A stretch of DNA of 50,249 nucleotides from an uncultured Oscillospiraceae bacterium (GCA_934660965.1 CAKUIM010000017.1:1-50249); one strand, 5' to 3'; positions 15,211-25,295 are shown, counted from the first letter of the stretch. Translations and numbers: made by a program. Notes: generated from the letters alone by a model not told the origin.

Positions 15211-17679
15211 TTGAAGATTGCCAAGGTCGCGGTGGCCGGGGCCACCTATGCCATAGACAGGCCCTACAGCTACCGCCTGCCGAAAGCGCTGGAAGCAAGG
15301 GCCCGGCCCGGCATGCGTGTGCTGGTCCCCTTCGGCCGGGGCGACCGGAAGCTGGACGCCATTTTGCTGGTCGCCGGGGAAGAGGACGGGGACGATAAGC
15401 TCAAGGAAGTCCTGGCCCTTCTGGACGATGAGCCGGTGCTGGACGAGGGGCTGCTGCGCACGGCCCTCTGGATGCGGGAGCGCTATTTCTGCACCGTTTA
15501 CGAGGCCGCCCGGGCTATTCTGCCCTCCGGGCTGTGGTTTTCCCTTCAGGACAAGCTGCGCCTTGCGCCTGGTGATCCATCCGCGCAAGCCGGGGACGGG
15601 GCGCAGGCCCTCTCCGCCGGAGCCCGGAAGCTGCTGGCCTTTTTGGAGCAGCAGGGCGGCGAGGCACAGCGCCGGGAAGTGCGCGCCTTCTTCGGCGCAA
15701 AAAGCCCCGCCGCTGCCATCTCCGAGCTGCTCTCCGCCGGCCTTGTCACGGAGCAGCTGGGTGCCTCCCGCCTGGCGGGGGACAAGAAGCAGCGGGTGGC
15801 AAGCCTTGCCCTGCCGCCGGAAGAGGCATTGGCATGGGCGGAGCGCACTGCCAAGCGCTCCCCGGCCCGGCTTGGGGTGGTGGAGCGGCTATGCAGTGCC
15901 GGGGAGCTGCCGGTGCAGGAGCTGTGCTATGATACCGGAGCGTCCCTGTCTGTCCTTCAAACCATGGCCCGGCATGGTGTCCTGACCATTTCCAACCGGG
16001 AGGTTTACCGCCGGCCCCGGCAGATTTTGTCTGCCTGCGCCGGCCCGGCAGAGCTCAACGACCAGCAGCGCGCCGCCTATGAGCGGCTGCGCGGCCTCTC
16101 CCGCAGCGGGGAGGGGGGCTGCGCGCTGCTCTACGGCGTCACCGGCAGCGGCAAGACCCAGGTCTATCTCAAGCTCATCGCCGATACCCTCTCCCGCGGC
16201 CGCACCGCCATGATTCTGGTGCCGGAGATCGCCCTCACCCCCCAGCTGATGGCCCTCTTTACCGCCCATTTCGGCGATGAGGTGGCCATTCTGCACAGCT
16301 CCCTGAGCGTTGGCGAGCGCTATGACGAGTGGAAGCGGCTGCGCGCGGGTAAGGCGCGCCTTGCGGTGGGAACACGCTCGGCGGTGTTCGCCCCTCTGGA
16401 CGAGCTGGGCCTTATCATCCTCGACGAGGAGCAGGAGCCCGGCTATAAATCGGAGCAGGCCCCCCGGTATCACGCCCGGGAGGTGGCCCGCTACCGCGCC
16501 CACCAAAGCGGCGCCCTTGTGGTGTTGGGCTCGGCCACGCCCAGCGTGGAGAGCATGTTTTTGGCCCGCAGCGGGAAGTATGCCCTTGTCACGCTGCCTG
16601 AGCGGTACAATGCCCGGGCGCTGCCCCAGGTATCGGTGGTAGATATGCGCCGGGCGCTGCGCGGCGGCAGCGGCGGGGTCATCAGCCCCGCCCTTGCCCG
16701 GGCGCTGGCAGAGAACCTCAGCCGGGGGGAGCAGTCCATCCTTTTTCTGAACCGGCGGGGAGCCAGCCGCATTACCGTATGCGGCGAGTGCGGCTACAGC
16801 CCCGAGTGCCCCCAGTGCTCGGTACACCTGACCTATCACTCGGCCAATCACCGGCTGATGTGCCACTACTGCGGCTATTCCCAGCCCCTGCCGGAGCGCT
16901 GCCCGGAGTGCGGCGGCCTGCTGGACTTTCTGGGCGCCGGCACCCAGCGGGTGGAGGAGGAGCTTGCCGCCCTCTTCCCCGGAACGCCGGTGCTGCGCAT
17001 GGATGCGGATACCGTGGCGGCCAAAAGCTCCCACGAGCTCATCCTCGACCGCTTCCAGCGGGAGCGTATCCCCATACTGGTGGGCACCCAGATGGTGGCA
17101 AAGGGCCTTGACTTCGGCAATGTCACCCTGGTGGGAGTGCTGGATGCCGACCAGGCCCTCTATGTGGAGGATTTCCGGGCGGGGGAGCGGACCTTTTCCC
17201 TCCTCACCCAGGTGGTGGGCCGGGCCGGCCGGGCGGACAAGCCGGGCCGGGCGCTCATCCAGACCTACGCCCCGGAGCACGAGGTCATCCAGGCCGCCGC
17301 CCGCCAGGATTATGACGGCTTTTACGAAAAGGAGATCCGGCTGCGCCGGGCGCGCCGCTACGCCCCCTTTTCCGATTTGTTTGTCATCACCGCCTCCGGA
17401 ACGGACGAGGCCGCCGTGCTGCGCGCCGCCGCCCGGCTGCGCCAGGCGCTCTCCCGGGCCCTGGGGCAGGAGCCCTACCGGGCGCAGGAGTGCCGCCTTC
17501 TCGGCCCAGCCCCGGCGCCGGTTTTGAAAGTGAACAGCCGCTACCGCTACCGCCTGACCCTCAATGCCCGCAGCAGCGCCGCCCTGCGCGCCCTTCTGGG
17601 GCACATGCTGCGCCAGGCGCTGAATGATAAGAAAAACCGCGGGGTGTCCCTGTTTATCGACAGCAACCCCCTTAATTAA
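15211..17679 (+). CDS. priA: Primosomal helicase PriA
   Basis: A 3'-to-5' helicase that reloads the replisome at stalled forks. The 822 residues include the N-terminal 3'-DNA-binding domain (1-105), Walker A GVTGSGKT at 309-316, Walker B DEEQ at 405-408 and a zinc-binding insertion with CGECGYSPECPQC and CHYCGY...CPECGG (about 524-570). Helicase motifs V/VI are GTQMVAKGLDF and QVVGRAGRADKPGRA. The start is TTG 15211, preceded by GGGGGAGGA. No ATG fits better. It is followed by def-fmt in the conserved order. Confidence 0.95.
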   Translation: MKIAKVAVAGATYAIDRPYSYRLPKALEARARPGMRVLVPFGRGDRKLDAILLVAGEEDGDDKLKEVLALLDDEPVLDEGLLRTALWMRERYFCTVYEAARAILPSGLWFSLQDKLRLAPGDPSAQAGDGAQALSAGARKLLAFLEQQGGEAQRREVRAFFGAKSPAAAISELLSAGLVTEQLGASRLAGDKKQRVASLALPPEEALAWAERTAKRSPARLGVVERLCSAGELPVQELCYDTGASLSVLQTMARHGVLTISNREVYRRPRQILSACAGPAELNDQQRAAYERLRGLSRSGEGGCALLYGVTGSGKTQVYLKLIADTLSRGRTAMILVPEIALTPQLMALFTAHFGDEVAILHSSLSVGERYDEWKRLRAGKARLAVGTRSAVFAPLDELGLIILDEEQEPGYKSEQAPRYHAREVARYRAHQSGALVVLGSATPSVESMFLARSGKYALVTLPERYNARALPQVSVVDMRRALRGGSGGVISPALARALAENLSRGEQSILFLNRRGASRITVCGECGYSPECPQCSVHLTYHSANHRLMCHYCGYSQPLPERCPECGGLLDFLGAGTQRVEEELAALFPGTPVLRMDADTVAAKSSHELILDRFQRERIPILVGTQMVAKGLDFGNVTLVGVLDADQALYVEDFRAGERTFSLLTQVVGRAGRADKPGRALIQTYAPEHEVIQAAARQDYDGFYEKEIRLRRARRYAPFSDLFVITASGTDEAAVLRAAARLRQALSRALGQEPYRAQECRLLGPAPAPVLKVNSRYRYRLTLNARSSAALRALLGHMLRQALNDKKNRGVSLFIDSNPLN

Positions 17680-17694
17680 AAGGAGAGATTCAAC

Positions 17695-18183
17695 ATGGCA
17701 GTGAGAAAAATCCTGGTCATGGGAGACCCGGTGCTCAACAAGGTCAGCCACCCGGTAGAGAAATTTGACCAAAAGCTGTGGGACCTGCTGGACGATATGA
17801 AGGAGACCCTGGCCGAGGCAAACGGCGTGGGCCTTGCGGCGCCCCAGGTGGGCATCCTCCGCCGGGTCGTGGTGGTGGCGGACAGCGACGACCACGTTCT
17901 GGAGCTTGTCAATCCCGTCCTCACCCGGACGGAGGGGGAGCAGACCGGCCTGGAGGGCTGCCTGTCCGTGCCGGGCAAGTACGGCGTTGTGACGCGGCCC
18001 TACCGCGCCCGGGTGCGGGCCCAGGACCGGAACGGGAACTTTTTTGAGGCCGAGGGGGAGGAGCTTATCGCCCGCTGCTTCTGCCATGAGCTGGAGCATC
18101 TGGACGGCCACCTCTATGTGGAGCACACCGACCGCCTCTATACGGCGGAGGAGCTGGAGGCGATGGAGGCGGACGGGGAATGA
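17695..18183 (+). CDS. def: Peptide deformylase
   Basis: Removes the formyl group from nascent proteins. The 162-residue enzyme has the three family motifs: GVGLAAPQVG (44-53), EGCLSVP with metal ligand C89, and CHELEHLDG with H131, E132 and H135. It ends in an acidic tail and overlaps fmt by 4 nt, pairing the formylation and deformylation steps. Confidence 0.96.
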   Translation: MAVRKILVMGDPVLNKVSHPVEKFDQKLWDLLDDMKETLAEANGVGLAAPQVGILRRVVVVADSDDHVLELVNPVLTRTEGEQTGLEGCLSVPGKYGVVTRPYRARVRAQDRNGNFFEAEGEELIARCFCHELEHLDGHLYVEHTDRLYTAEELEAMEADGE

Positions 18184-19100
18184 GACTGGTATTCATGGGG
18201 ACGCCGGAGTTCGCCGTCCCGTCCCTGCGCGCCCTGGTGGGTGCCGGGTATGAGGTGTGCGGCGTATTCACCCAGCCGGACAGGCCGAAGAACCGCGGTA
18301 TGAGGCTACAGCCAACGTCTGTAAAGGAATATGCATTGACAGAGAATATCCCGGTGTATCAGCCTGAAAAGCTCCGCTCCGGCCAGACGCTTGAAATTTT
18401 GGAGGGCCTTGCGCCCGAGCTTATCGTGGTGGCGGCCTACGGCAAGATTCTGCCGGCGGACATTCTGGAGCTGCCCCGGCTGGGGTGCATCAATGTCCAC
18501 TCCTCGCTGCTGCCCCGCTACCGGGGGGCAGCGCCCATCAACTGGGTCATCCTCAACGGGGAGCGGGAGAGCGGCGTGACCATCATGCACATGGCCCAGG
18601 GCCTTGACACCGGGGACATCATTTTACAGCGCGCCACCCCCATCACGCCGGAGGACACGGCGCAGACCCTTCACGACCGCCTGGCGCAGCTGGGCGCCCA
18701 GCTTCTGCTGGAGGCGGTCGACGCGCTGGGCAGCGGCACGGCGCCGCGCATTCCTCAGGACGATGCACAGTCCTGCTACGCGCCCATGCTGTCCCGGGAG
18801 CTGTCCCCCATCGACTGGGGCGAGAGCGCCTGGCACATTCATAATCAGGTGCGCGGCCTGATTCCCTGGCCCTCGGCCACGGCGGAGATCGACGGCGTGC
18901 ACTGCAAGATCTGGAAAACCGCCGTCCTGGAGGAGCGCCGCGCCGGCGCGCCGGGCAGCATCGTCCAGGCGGACAAGCACGGATTGAAGGTCCTGTGCGG
19001 GGACGGGCAGGTGCTGGCCATCGAGGAGCTCCAGCCCGACGGGAAAAAACGCATGGCGGCGGCAGCCTTTCTGCTGGGCCACCCCATCGCGGCGAACTGA
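18180..19100 (+). CDS. fmt: Methionyl-tRNA formyltransferase
   Basis: Formylates initiator Met-tRNA using 10-formyl-THF. The 306 residues begin MRLVFMGTPEFAVPSL. The formyl-THF site SLLPRYRGAAPIN is intact, with catalytic N105, H107 and D143 (GLDTGD). The C-terminal OB-like domain is present (GLIPWPSATAEIDG). A short stretch near 18300-18360 is more AT-rich than its surroundings but the frame is intact. The substrate supplier fhs lies 12 kb downstream. Confidence 0.96.
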   Translation: MRLVFMGTPEFAVPSLRALVGAGYEVCGVFTQPDRPKNRGMRLQPTSVKEYALTENIPVYQPEKLRSGQTLEILEGLAPELIVVAAYGKILPADILELPRLGCINVHSSLLPRYRGAAPINWVILNGERESGVTIMHMAQGLDTGDIILQRATPITPEDTAQTLHDRLAQLGAQLLLEAVDALGSGTAPRIPQDDAQSCYAPMLSRELSPIDWGESAWHIHNQVRGLIPWPSATAEIDGVHCKIWKTAVLEERRAGAPGSIVQADKHGLKVLCGDGQVLAIEELQPDGKKRMAAAAFLLGHPIAAN

Positions 19101-19151
19101 CAAACTCGAACCATAATAGTGGAAATTCAGCCTGAAAGGGGGCGTAATCGG

Positions 19152-20477
19152 ATGGCAAGCGCGCGGGAAGTGGCCCTTCGCACTCTGTGTGCGGGGGAAC
19201 GCCAGGGGGCCTGGTCAGACGGCTATCTCAAGCAGGCCATCCGGAATGCCGGCCTTGACCGGCGGGACGCGGCACTGGCCACCCGGCTGTGCTACGGCGT
19301 GGTGCAAAACAAGCTGCGGCTGGACTGGTATCTGGCCCGTCTTTCCAGCATGCCCCTGGAGCGGCTGAACGTCTATACCCTGTGCGCCCTGCGCCTGGGG
19401 CTCTATCAGCTGCAATTTATGGACCGCATCCCGGAGAGCGCCGCGGTGAACGAGTCGGTGTTCCTCACCCGGAGGTATGTGCGCAATCCCCGGGCGGCGG
19501 CCATGGTCAACGGCATTCTGCGCACCTATCTGCGCCGGCGCGGCGAGCTTCCTGAGCCGGAGGGCGGCAGCTGGGCGCAGACCATGTCCCTGCGCACCAG
19601 CCACCCGCTGTGGCTGGTGGAGGAATTTGCCGCGCGCCTTGGGCAGGACGGGGCGGAGCAGCTTTTACGGTGCGACAACGAGCAGCCCCCTACGACGGTG
19701 CAGGCCAACACACTGCGCATCACGCCCCGGGCGCTGATTGACTGCCTGGAGGAAGAGGGTGTGGAGGCGCAGGCCCACCCGTGGGTGCCGGGCTGCCTGA
19801 CCCTGCGGGGTACCGGGGACATCGAGGCCCTTGCGGCATACCGGGACGGGCTTTTCTATGTGCAGGACGGCGCATCCCGCTGCGCGGTGTCTGCCCTGGG
19901 CGCGGCGCCGGGGATAAGGCTGCTGGACTGCTGCGCCGCCCCTGGGGGCAAGTCCTTTGCCGCCGCCCTGGACATGGGCGGGCAGGGGAGCATCACCGCC
20001 TGCGACATCTACCCCAATAAGCTCAAGCTCATCGCCGCCGGGGCGCAGCGCCTGGGGCTGTCCTGCATCCGCACCCAGAAGCAGGACGCGTCGCAGCGGC
20101 GGGAGGAGTGGGCGGGGCAGTTTGACGCGGTGATCACCGACGTGCCCTGCTCGGGCCTTGGTATCATCCGGAAAAAGCCGGACATCCGCTATAAGGCCCT
20201 GGAGCCCCTCACCGCTCTGCCGGAATTGCAGCGCTCTATCCTGGAAAATGCAAGTGCCTACGTAAAGAGTAAAGGTGTTTTACTTTACTCCACATGCACC
20301 CTGCTGCGCCGGGAAAATGAGGACGTGGTGGAGGGCTTCCTGGCGTCTCATCCGGAGTTTTCTCTGGAGCCCTTTGTCGTGCCCGGCCTTGGGGCAAGCG
20401 GCGGCATGATGACGCTCTGGCCGCATATCCATGGAACGGACGGATTTTTCTTCGCTAAGCTGCGGAAAAGGGGGTAA
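19152..20477 (+). CDS. rsmB: 16S rRNA (cytosine-967-C5)-methyltransferase
   Basis: A 441-residue NOL1/NOP2/Sun-type methyltransferase. Residues 1-140 form a NusB-like RNA-binding domain; the SAM site has CAAPGGKS (261-268). The two catalytic cysteines are C333 (DVPCSGLG) and C382 (YSTCTL). ATG 19152 is preferred over GTG 19119 because AAAGGGGG lies at 19135-19142. It stands between fmt and rlmN as in Bacillus. Confidence 0.95.
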   Translation: MASAREVALRTLCAGERQGAWSDGYLKQAIRNAGLDRRDAALATRLCYGVVQNKLRLDWYLARLSSMPLERLNVYTLCALRLGLYQLQFMDRIPESAAVNESVFLTRRYVRNPRAAAMVNGILRTYLRRRGELPEPEGGSWAQTMSLRTSHPLWLVEEFAARLGQDGAEQLLRCDNEQPPTTVQANTLRITPRALIDCLEEEGVEAQAHPWVPGCLTLRGTGDIEALAAYRDGLFYVQDGASRCAVSALGAAPGIRLLDCCAAPGGKSFAAALDMGGQGSITACDIYPNKLKLIAAGAQRLGLSCIRTQKQDASQRREEWAGQFDAVITDVPCSGLGIIRKKPDIRYKALEPLTALPELQRSILENASAYVKSKGVLLYSTCTLLRRENEDVVEGFLASHPEFSLEPFVVPGLGASGGMMTLWPHIHGTDGFFFAKLRKRG

Positions 20478-20483
20478 GGAGCT

Positions 20484-21539
20484 GTGACGGATATCAGATC
20501 CATGCTGCCGGAGGAGCTTGGGGCGTATCTCAAGGCGTTGGGGCAGTCGGCCTTCCGGGCCAAGCAGGTGTTTGCCTGGCTCAACCGGGGCGCGGCCTCC
20601 TTTGACGAGATGAGCGACCTTCCCAAGGCCCTGCGGGAGCGCCTGAAGGCCGAGTGCGACATCACGCCCCCCGAGGCGGTGCGCCGGCAGGTGTCGGCCG
20701 AGGACGGGACAATCAAATATTTGTGGCGTCTGCGGGACGGAAATTGCATCGAAACGGTTTTGATGCGCTATAAGCATGGCAATACTGTGTGCGTGTCCTG
20801 CGAGGTGGGGTGCAGCATGGGCTGCGTGTTCTGCGCGTCCACTCTGGGCGGGAAGGTGCGCAACCTCACCGCCGCCGAGATTTTGGAGCAGGTCATTTTC
20901 ACCCAGAAGGACAGCGGGGCGGAGATCTCCAACATCGTGATGATGGGCATCGGCGAGCCCTTGGACAATTTTGACGAGGTGCTGCGGTTCCTGACACTGG
21001 TCAACCACCCGGATGGGATGAACATCGGGATGCGCCACATCTCCCTGTCCACCTGCGGGCTGGTGAAGCAAATTGACAAACTGGCCCAGCTTGGGTTACA
21101 ATTAACATTAAGCGTCTCCCTCCACGCCCCGGACGACGAGACCCGGTCCCGCCTGATGCCGGTGAACCGGGCGGTGGGGGTAGAGACGCTGATGGAGACC
21201 TGCCGGCGCTACTTCGAGACCACCGGCCGGCGCATTTCTTACGAGTACGCCATGATCGACGGCGTGAACGACTCGGACGCACAGGCGGACATGCTGGCAG
21301 ACCTTCTGCGGGGGCAGCCGGGGCATGTGAACCTAATCCCGCTCAACAACGTGGCGGAGTCGCCCCTGAAGCCAAGCCGAAGGGTACGCCAGTTCCAGCA
21401 GCGGCTGGAAAGCCGCGGCGTGACCGCAACGGTGCGGCGCAAGCTGGGCAGCGACATCGACGCGTCCTGCGGTCAGCTTCGCAGAAAGGCGATGGCCGCG
21501 GAAGAGGCGGCAAAGAAGAGAGAGGGTTTCGGCCTATGA
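20484..21539 (+). CDS. rlmN: Dual-specificity 23S rRNA/tRNA adenine-C2 methyltransferase
   Basis: A radical-SAM enzyme of 351 residues that methylates A2503 of 23S rRNA and A37 of some tRNAs. The 4Fe-4S site is C110, C114 and C117 (GCSMGCVFC), and the methyl-carrying cysteine near the C terminus is C329 (DIDASCGQL). GGKVRNLTAAEI and MMGIGEPLDN are family motifs. The start is GTG 20484, with AAGGAG very close and an AAAAGGGGG run 9 nt away. It overlaps the phosphatase gene by 4 nt. Confidence 0.95.
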   Translation: MTDIRSMLPEELGAYLKALGQSAFRAKQVFAWLNRGAASFDEMSDLPKALRERLKAECDITPPEAVRRQVSAEDGTIKYLWRLRDGNCIETVLMRYKHGNTVCVSCEVGCSMGCVFCASTLGGKVRNLTAAEILEQVIFTQKDSGAEISNIVMMGIGEPLDNFDEVLRFLTLVNHPDGMNIGMRHISLSTCGLVKQIDKLAQLGLQLTLSVSLHAPDDETRSRLMPVNRAVGVETLMETCRRYFETTGRRISYEYAMIDGVNDSDAQADMLADLLRGQPGHVNLIPLNNVAESPLKPSRRVRQFQQRLESRGVTATVRRKLGSDIDASCGQLRRKAMAAEEAAKKREGFGL

Positions 21540-22261
21540 AAATATGGGGAATCACAGATATCGGCGCGGTGCGCAGCGATAACCAGGACAGCTACCGGAT
21601 CGAGCAGCTCGGCGACGAGGCCGCGCTGGTGGCGGTTTGCGACGGCATGGGCGGCGCCCGGGCGGGCAACGTGGCCAGCAGCGTGGCGGCCGACGCCCTT
21701 GTGGGGGCGGTGAAGACCGCCGCGGCGGCGGCCGGGGCGCCCAGGCCCTGGCCGGAGATCTTGTCAGAGTCTGTCTGCGCGGCAAACCGGGCGGTCCATG
21801 AGCTCTCCCGCAGCCAGGAGGAATACCACGGTATGGGCACCACGCTGGTGGCAGCCATCATTACCGGTGAGCGGATTTTTGTAGCCAATGTGGGCGACAG
21901 CCGCTGCTACCAGATCCGCGAGGGGACCATACAGCGCATCTCCCGGGACCACTCCCTGGTGGAGGACCTGGTGGAGCGCGGCGAGATCACCCGGGAAGAG
22001 GCCCGGCATCACCCCAAGCGAAACCTCATCACCCGGGCTCTCGGAGTGGACCGGGACGTGAAGGTGGATCTGTTTGAGCGGGAGAACTGCGGCGGGTATC
22101 TGCTGCTGTGCTCCGACGGCCTTTCCAACCTGGCCACCGAGGAAGAGCTGCGAACGGAGATCGTCCGGGAGGACAAGGAGAGCTGCTGCAGCCGTCTTTT
22201 GCGGCTGGCCCTGGACCGCGGGGCGCCGGACAACGTGACCGCTGTCGTCGTGCAGCTGTGA
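21536..22261 (+). CDS. prpC: PP2C-type Ser/Thr protein phosphatase
   Basis: A 241-residue metal-dependent phosphatase that reverses PrkC phosphorylation. Motifs are GAVRSDNQDSY, VCDGMGGARAGNVAS (D36, G37 metal binding), GDSRCYQIREG, LLLCSDGLSNLA and APDNVTAVVV. It is soluble, with no membrane segment. It is transcribed just ahead of prkC, 18 nt apart. Confidence 0.95.
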   Translation: MKIWGITDIGAVRSDNQDSYRIEQLGDEAALVAVCDGMGGARAGNVASSVAADALVGAVKTAAAAAGAPRPWPEILSESVCAANRAVHELSRSQEEYHGMGTTLVAAIITGERIFVANVGDSRCYQIREGTIQRISRDHSLVEDLVERGEITREEARHHPKRNLITRALGVDRDVKVDLFERENCGGYLLLCSDGLSNLATEEELRTEIVREDKESCCSRLLRLALDRGAPDNVTAVVVQL

Positions 22262-22279
22262 TTTAGGAGGACATTTACC

Positions 22280-24355
22280 ATGGATCAATACATAGGTAAA
22301 ATGCTCGACAACCGCTACGAAATACTGGAGCGCATCGGCACCGGCGGCATGGCGGTGGTGTACAAGGCCCGCTGCCACCGGCTCAACCGGCTGGTGGCCA
22401 TCAAAATCCTCAAGCCGGAGCTTGCAAGTGACGCGGAGTTCCGCCGCCGCTTCCATGATGAGTCCCAGGCCGTGGCCATGCTCTCCCACGCCAATATCGT
22501 GGCGGTCTACGACGTGAGCCAGTCTGACAACCTTGACTATATCGTCATGGAGCTTGTGGACGGCATGACCCTCAAGCAGTATATGCAGAAGCGGGGCGCA
22601 CCCCTGAACTGGCGGGAGGCCCTGCACTTCATCACCCAGATCGTCCGGGCCCTGGGCCACGCCCACAGCCGGGGCATCATCCACCGGGACATCAAGCCCC
22701 AGAACATCATGGTGCTGCGGGACGGCAGCGTGAAGGTGACGGACTTCGGCATTGCCCGGGTGGCCAGTGCCGCCCAGGCCACCCTCACCCAGGAGGCCCT
22801 GGGCTCCGTCCACTATATCTCGCCGGAGCAGGCCCGGGGCAGCCATATCGACGGGCGCAGCGACCTCTATTCCGCCGGTGTGGTGCTCTATGAAATGCTC
22901 ACCGGCCGCCTGCCCTTCGAGGGGGAGACCCCGGTCTCCGTGGCCATCCAGCACATCAACTCCATCCCCATCCCGCCCCGGGACCTGAACCCGGACATTC
23001 CGCCCGCCCTGGCGGCCATCACCATGAAAGCCATGGCGCCCAAGCCGGAGAACCGCTATGCCTCCGCCGAGGAGATGCTGGCCGCCCTGGAGGAATTCCG
23101 GAAGAATCCGGACATTCCCGCGCCGGAGCAGGCCGTGACCGACGAGCCCACCCGGGTGGTGCCGGTGGCCAAAATCAAAGAGGAAAACGAGCGCATTTAC
23201 CAGAAGAGCCAGGAAATCCGCCGCCGCAGCCAGGAGGTGTCCGGCGATAAGAGCGCCCAGCGGCCGCCCGAGCGCCGCCGGGAACGGGAGCACGAGGAGG
23301 AGCCGGAGCGCCGCCGGGGCGTCCCGCCCATCCTGTTTGCGGTGCTGGCCATCGTGATTTTTGTGGCAGGCATGCTCTTCTTTGTCTATCAGTTTCTCAT
23401 CAAGGGCCTGTTCAGCCCCGCCAAGGAGTATACGGTGCCCGATCTGACACCCTATACCATTGAAGAGCTTGAGGAACGGCCAGAGCTCACCCAAGGCTTC
23501 AAAACGGAGATCGGCCAGCAAGTATCCAGCGACGAGTACCCCAGCGGCCAGATTATGGACCAGAGTCCCAAGGCCGGCAGCACGGTCAAGGAGGGGGCCA
23601 ACATGGTCATCACCCTGACAGTGAGCATCGGCGACGGCGCTTTTTATCTGGACGACCTGACGGACAGCGAGTCCACCAGTGCCATGAACGGCCTGCGCGC
23701 CAAGGGCCTGGTGCCGGAGCCGGAGTATGAGTACAACGATGAGATCGTCTCGGGCAATATCATCCGCACCTACCCGACGGCAAATGAAAAGGTAAAGCCG
23801 GGGGATAAAATCAAGGTCTATATCAGCAAGGGCAAGGAGACCGAGATGACAGTGGTCTCCGACTATATTGACATGGACATCAACCAGGCCCAGAGCGCCG
23901 CGGAGATGGCCGGCCTTGTGGTGGCGGAGGTTAAGGAGTACCACAGCGACAAATATGCCAAGGGCCGGGTGATGTTCCAGAGCATCCAGCAGGATGAAAA
24001 GGTGGAGAAGGGCACGGAGATCCGCTTTCAGGTGAGCCTGGGACCGGAGTCCTCGCCTGAGCCATCCCACTCTGCCCAGCCCAGCCACGGCCCCTCTGAC
24101 CCCGGCGGCAACCCGGAGCCCAGCAACACCGCGACGGTTTCGCTGCCCAAGACCATTCTGGTGGATCTGAGCGAGTACAGCGGCACGGTGAACGTCCGGG
24201 TGGACGTGGGCGGCACCACCTTCTTCAGCGGCTCGGTGGATGCGGACAGCAACCCGTCCATCCAGGTCATCGCCGCGGGCAGCGGCACCCAGAAGGTGGA
24301 AATCTACGTCAACGCCACCCTGGTCAAGTCCTACAGCCTGGACTTCACCCAATGA
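22280..24355 (+). CDS. prkC: PASTA-domain Ser/Thr kinase PrkC
   Basis: A membrane kinase of 691 residues that senses peptidoglycan fragments and, in Bacillus, triggers spore germination and controls wall metabolism. The kinase domain is at 12-275, with G-loop GTGGMAVVYKA, K42, HRDIKPQN (D137) and DFG (155-157). A charged juxtamembrane region is followed by a membrane helix (about 349-373) and three PASTA domains (about 383-450, 453-520, 521-588). A Ser/Pro linker (EPSHSAQPSHGPS) and a C-terminal beta domain of about 70 residues, not typical of all PrkC, complete it. The start ATG 22280 follows AGGAGG. Confidence 0.95.
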   Translation: MDQYIGKMLDNRYEILERIGTGGMAVVYKARCHRLNRLVAIKILKPELASDAEFRRRFHDESQAVAMLSHANIVAVYDVSQSDNLDYIVMELVDGMTLKQYMQKRGAPLNWREALHFITQIVRALGHAHSRGIIHRDIKPQNIMVLRDGSVKVTDFGIARVASAAQATLTQEALGSVHYISPEQARGSHIDGRSDLYSAGVVLYEMLTGRLPFEGETPVSVAIQHINSIPIPPRDLNPDIPPALAAITMKAMAPKPENRYASAEEMLAALEEFRKNPDIPAPEQAVTDEPTRVVPVAKIKEENERIYQKSQEIRRRSQEVSGDKSAQRPPERRREREHEEEPERRRGVPPILFAVLAIVIFVAGMLFFVYQFLIKGLFSPAKEYTVPDLTPYTIEELEERPELTQGFKTEIGQQVSSDEYPSGQIMDQSPKAGSTVKEGANMVITLTVSIGDGAFYLDDLTDSESTSAMNGLRAKGLVPEPEYEYNDEIVSGNIIRTYPTANEKVKPGDKIKVYISKGKETEMTVVSDYIDMDINQAQSAAEMAGLVVAEVKEYHSDKYAKGRVMFQSIQQDEKVEKGTEIRFQVSLGPESSPEPSHSAQPSHGPSDPGGNPEPSNTATVSLPKTILVDLSEYSGTVNVRVDVGGTTFFSGSVDADSNPSIQVIAAGSGTQKVEIYVNATLVKSYSLDFTQ

Positions 24356-25230
24356 CCCAGGGACGGATTATCAAGGCGCTCAGCGGCTTCTACTATGTAG
24401 ACACCCCGGACGGCATTGTGACCTGCCGGGGCTCGGGGAAGCTGCGCCATGAAAAACTGAGTCCCCTGGTGGGGGATGAGGTGAGCATCCGCCTCTCCGG
24501 CGACGGCGGCGGCACGGTGGAGGCCATATTGCCCCGGCGCAACCAGTTTGCCCGGCCGGCTGTGGCCAACATCGACCAGCTGGTGATCGTGGCCTCCGGC
24601 GTCATCCCGGTGACCGATCCCTTCCTCATCGACCGCATGACGGCGTCGGCCCAGCGCAAGGGCTGCCGGAGCATAATCTGCATCAACAAGTGCGACCTTG
24701 ACCGGGCGGACGGCCTTTACGAGACCTACCGCAAGGCCGGCTTCGAGACGCTGCGGGTCAGCGCCGAGACGGGCGAGGGCATCGAAGAACTCAGGGCGGC
24801 AATGGCCGGAAAGCTATCTGCCTTTACAGGCAATTCCGGCGTTGGGAAGTCCAGCCTGCTGCGCGCCATTGACCCGGAGCTTAACCTTGCCGTGGGCGAG
24901 GTCAGCGCGAAGCTGGGCCGGGGCCGGCACACCACCCGCCATGTGGAGCTTTTCGGCCGGGATGGGACCTACATTGCGGACACGCCGGGCTTTTCCTCCC
25001 TGGACGCCGACGGCGCGGAGCGCATCCGCAAGGAGGAGCTGGCCGCCGCCTTCCCGGATTTTCAGCCCTATCTGGGACAGTGCCGCTTTGTCGGCTGCTC
25101 CCACACCAAGGAAAAGGGCTGCGCGGTGCTGGCAGCCTGCAGGGCGGGGGACATCGCCCCCAGCCGCCACGCAAGCTACCTGCGCCTTTATGAGCAGGCA
25201 AAGCAGTGGAAGGACTGGCAGCTCACCTGA
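24352..25230 (+). CDS. rsgA: Ribosome small subunit-dependent GTPase A
   Basis: A circularly permuted GTPase that assists 30S maturation; in Bacillus it is also a PrkC substrate. The 292 residues have an N-terminal OB fold, then motifs in permuted order: NKCD (112-115), GNSGVGKS (160-167), DTPG (210-213). A zinc site is formed by C244, C249, H251 and C257. ATG 24352 overlaps the prkC stop. In Bacillus rpe and thiN follow; here spoVM comes directly after. Confidence 0.96.
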   Translation: MTQGRIIKALSGFYYVDTPDGIVTCRGSGKLRHEKLSPLVGDEVSIRLSGDGGGTVEAILPRRNQFARPAVANIDQLVIVASGVIPVTDPFLIDRMTASAQRKGCRSIICINKCDLDRADGLYETYRKAGFETLRVSAETGEGIEELRAAMAGKLSAFTGNSGVGKSSLLRAIDPELNLAVGEVSAKLGRGRHTTRHVELFGRDGTYIADTPGFSSLDADGAERIRKEELAAAFPDFQPYLGQCRFVGCSHTKEKGCAVLAACRAGDIAPSRHASYLRLYEQAKQWKDWQLT

Positions 25231-25266
25231 AAGCCCGCTTTGCCCCATTCCGGCCGCAAATGCGGA

Positions 25267-25295
25267 ACAAATCAGCCCCTCTTCCCGTATACTGG
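25267..25295 (+). promoter_or_regulatory. Sigma-E-like promoter before spoVM
   Basis: ACAAATC (25267-25273), 14-nt spacer, TATACTGG (25288-25295). It is the weakest member of the set but keeps the 14-nt spacing seen in front of the next two coat genes. Confidence 0.45.

Noticed and set aside
15889..18126. 745-codon minus-strand frame opposite priA-def
   Set aside because: Shadow frame; both plus-strand genes have complete catalytic motifs.
21764..24352. 862-codon minus-strand frame opposite prpC-prkC
   Set aside because: Shadow of clearly identified kinase and phosphatase genes, His/Gly/Leu-rich composition without motifs and no start site.
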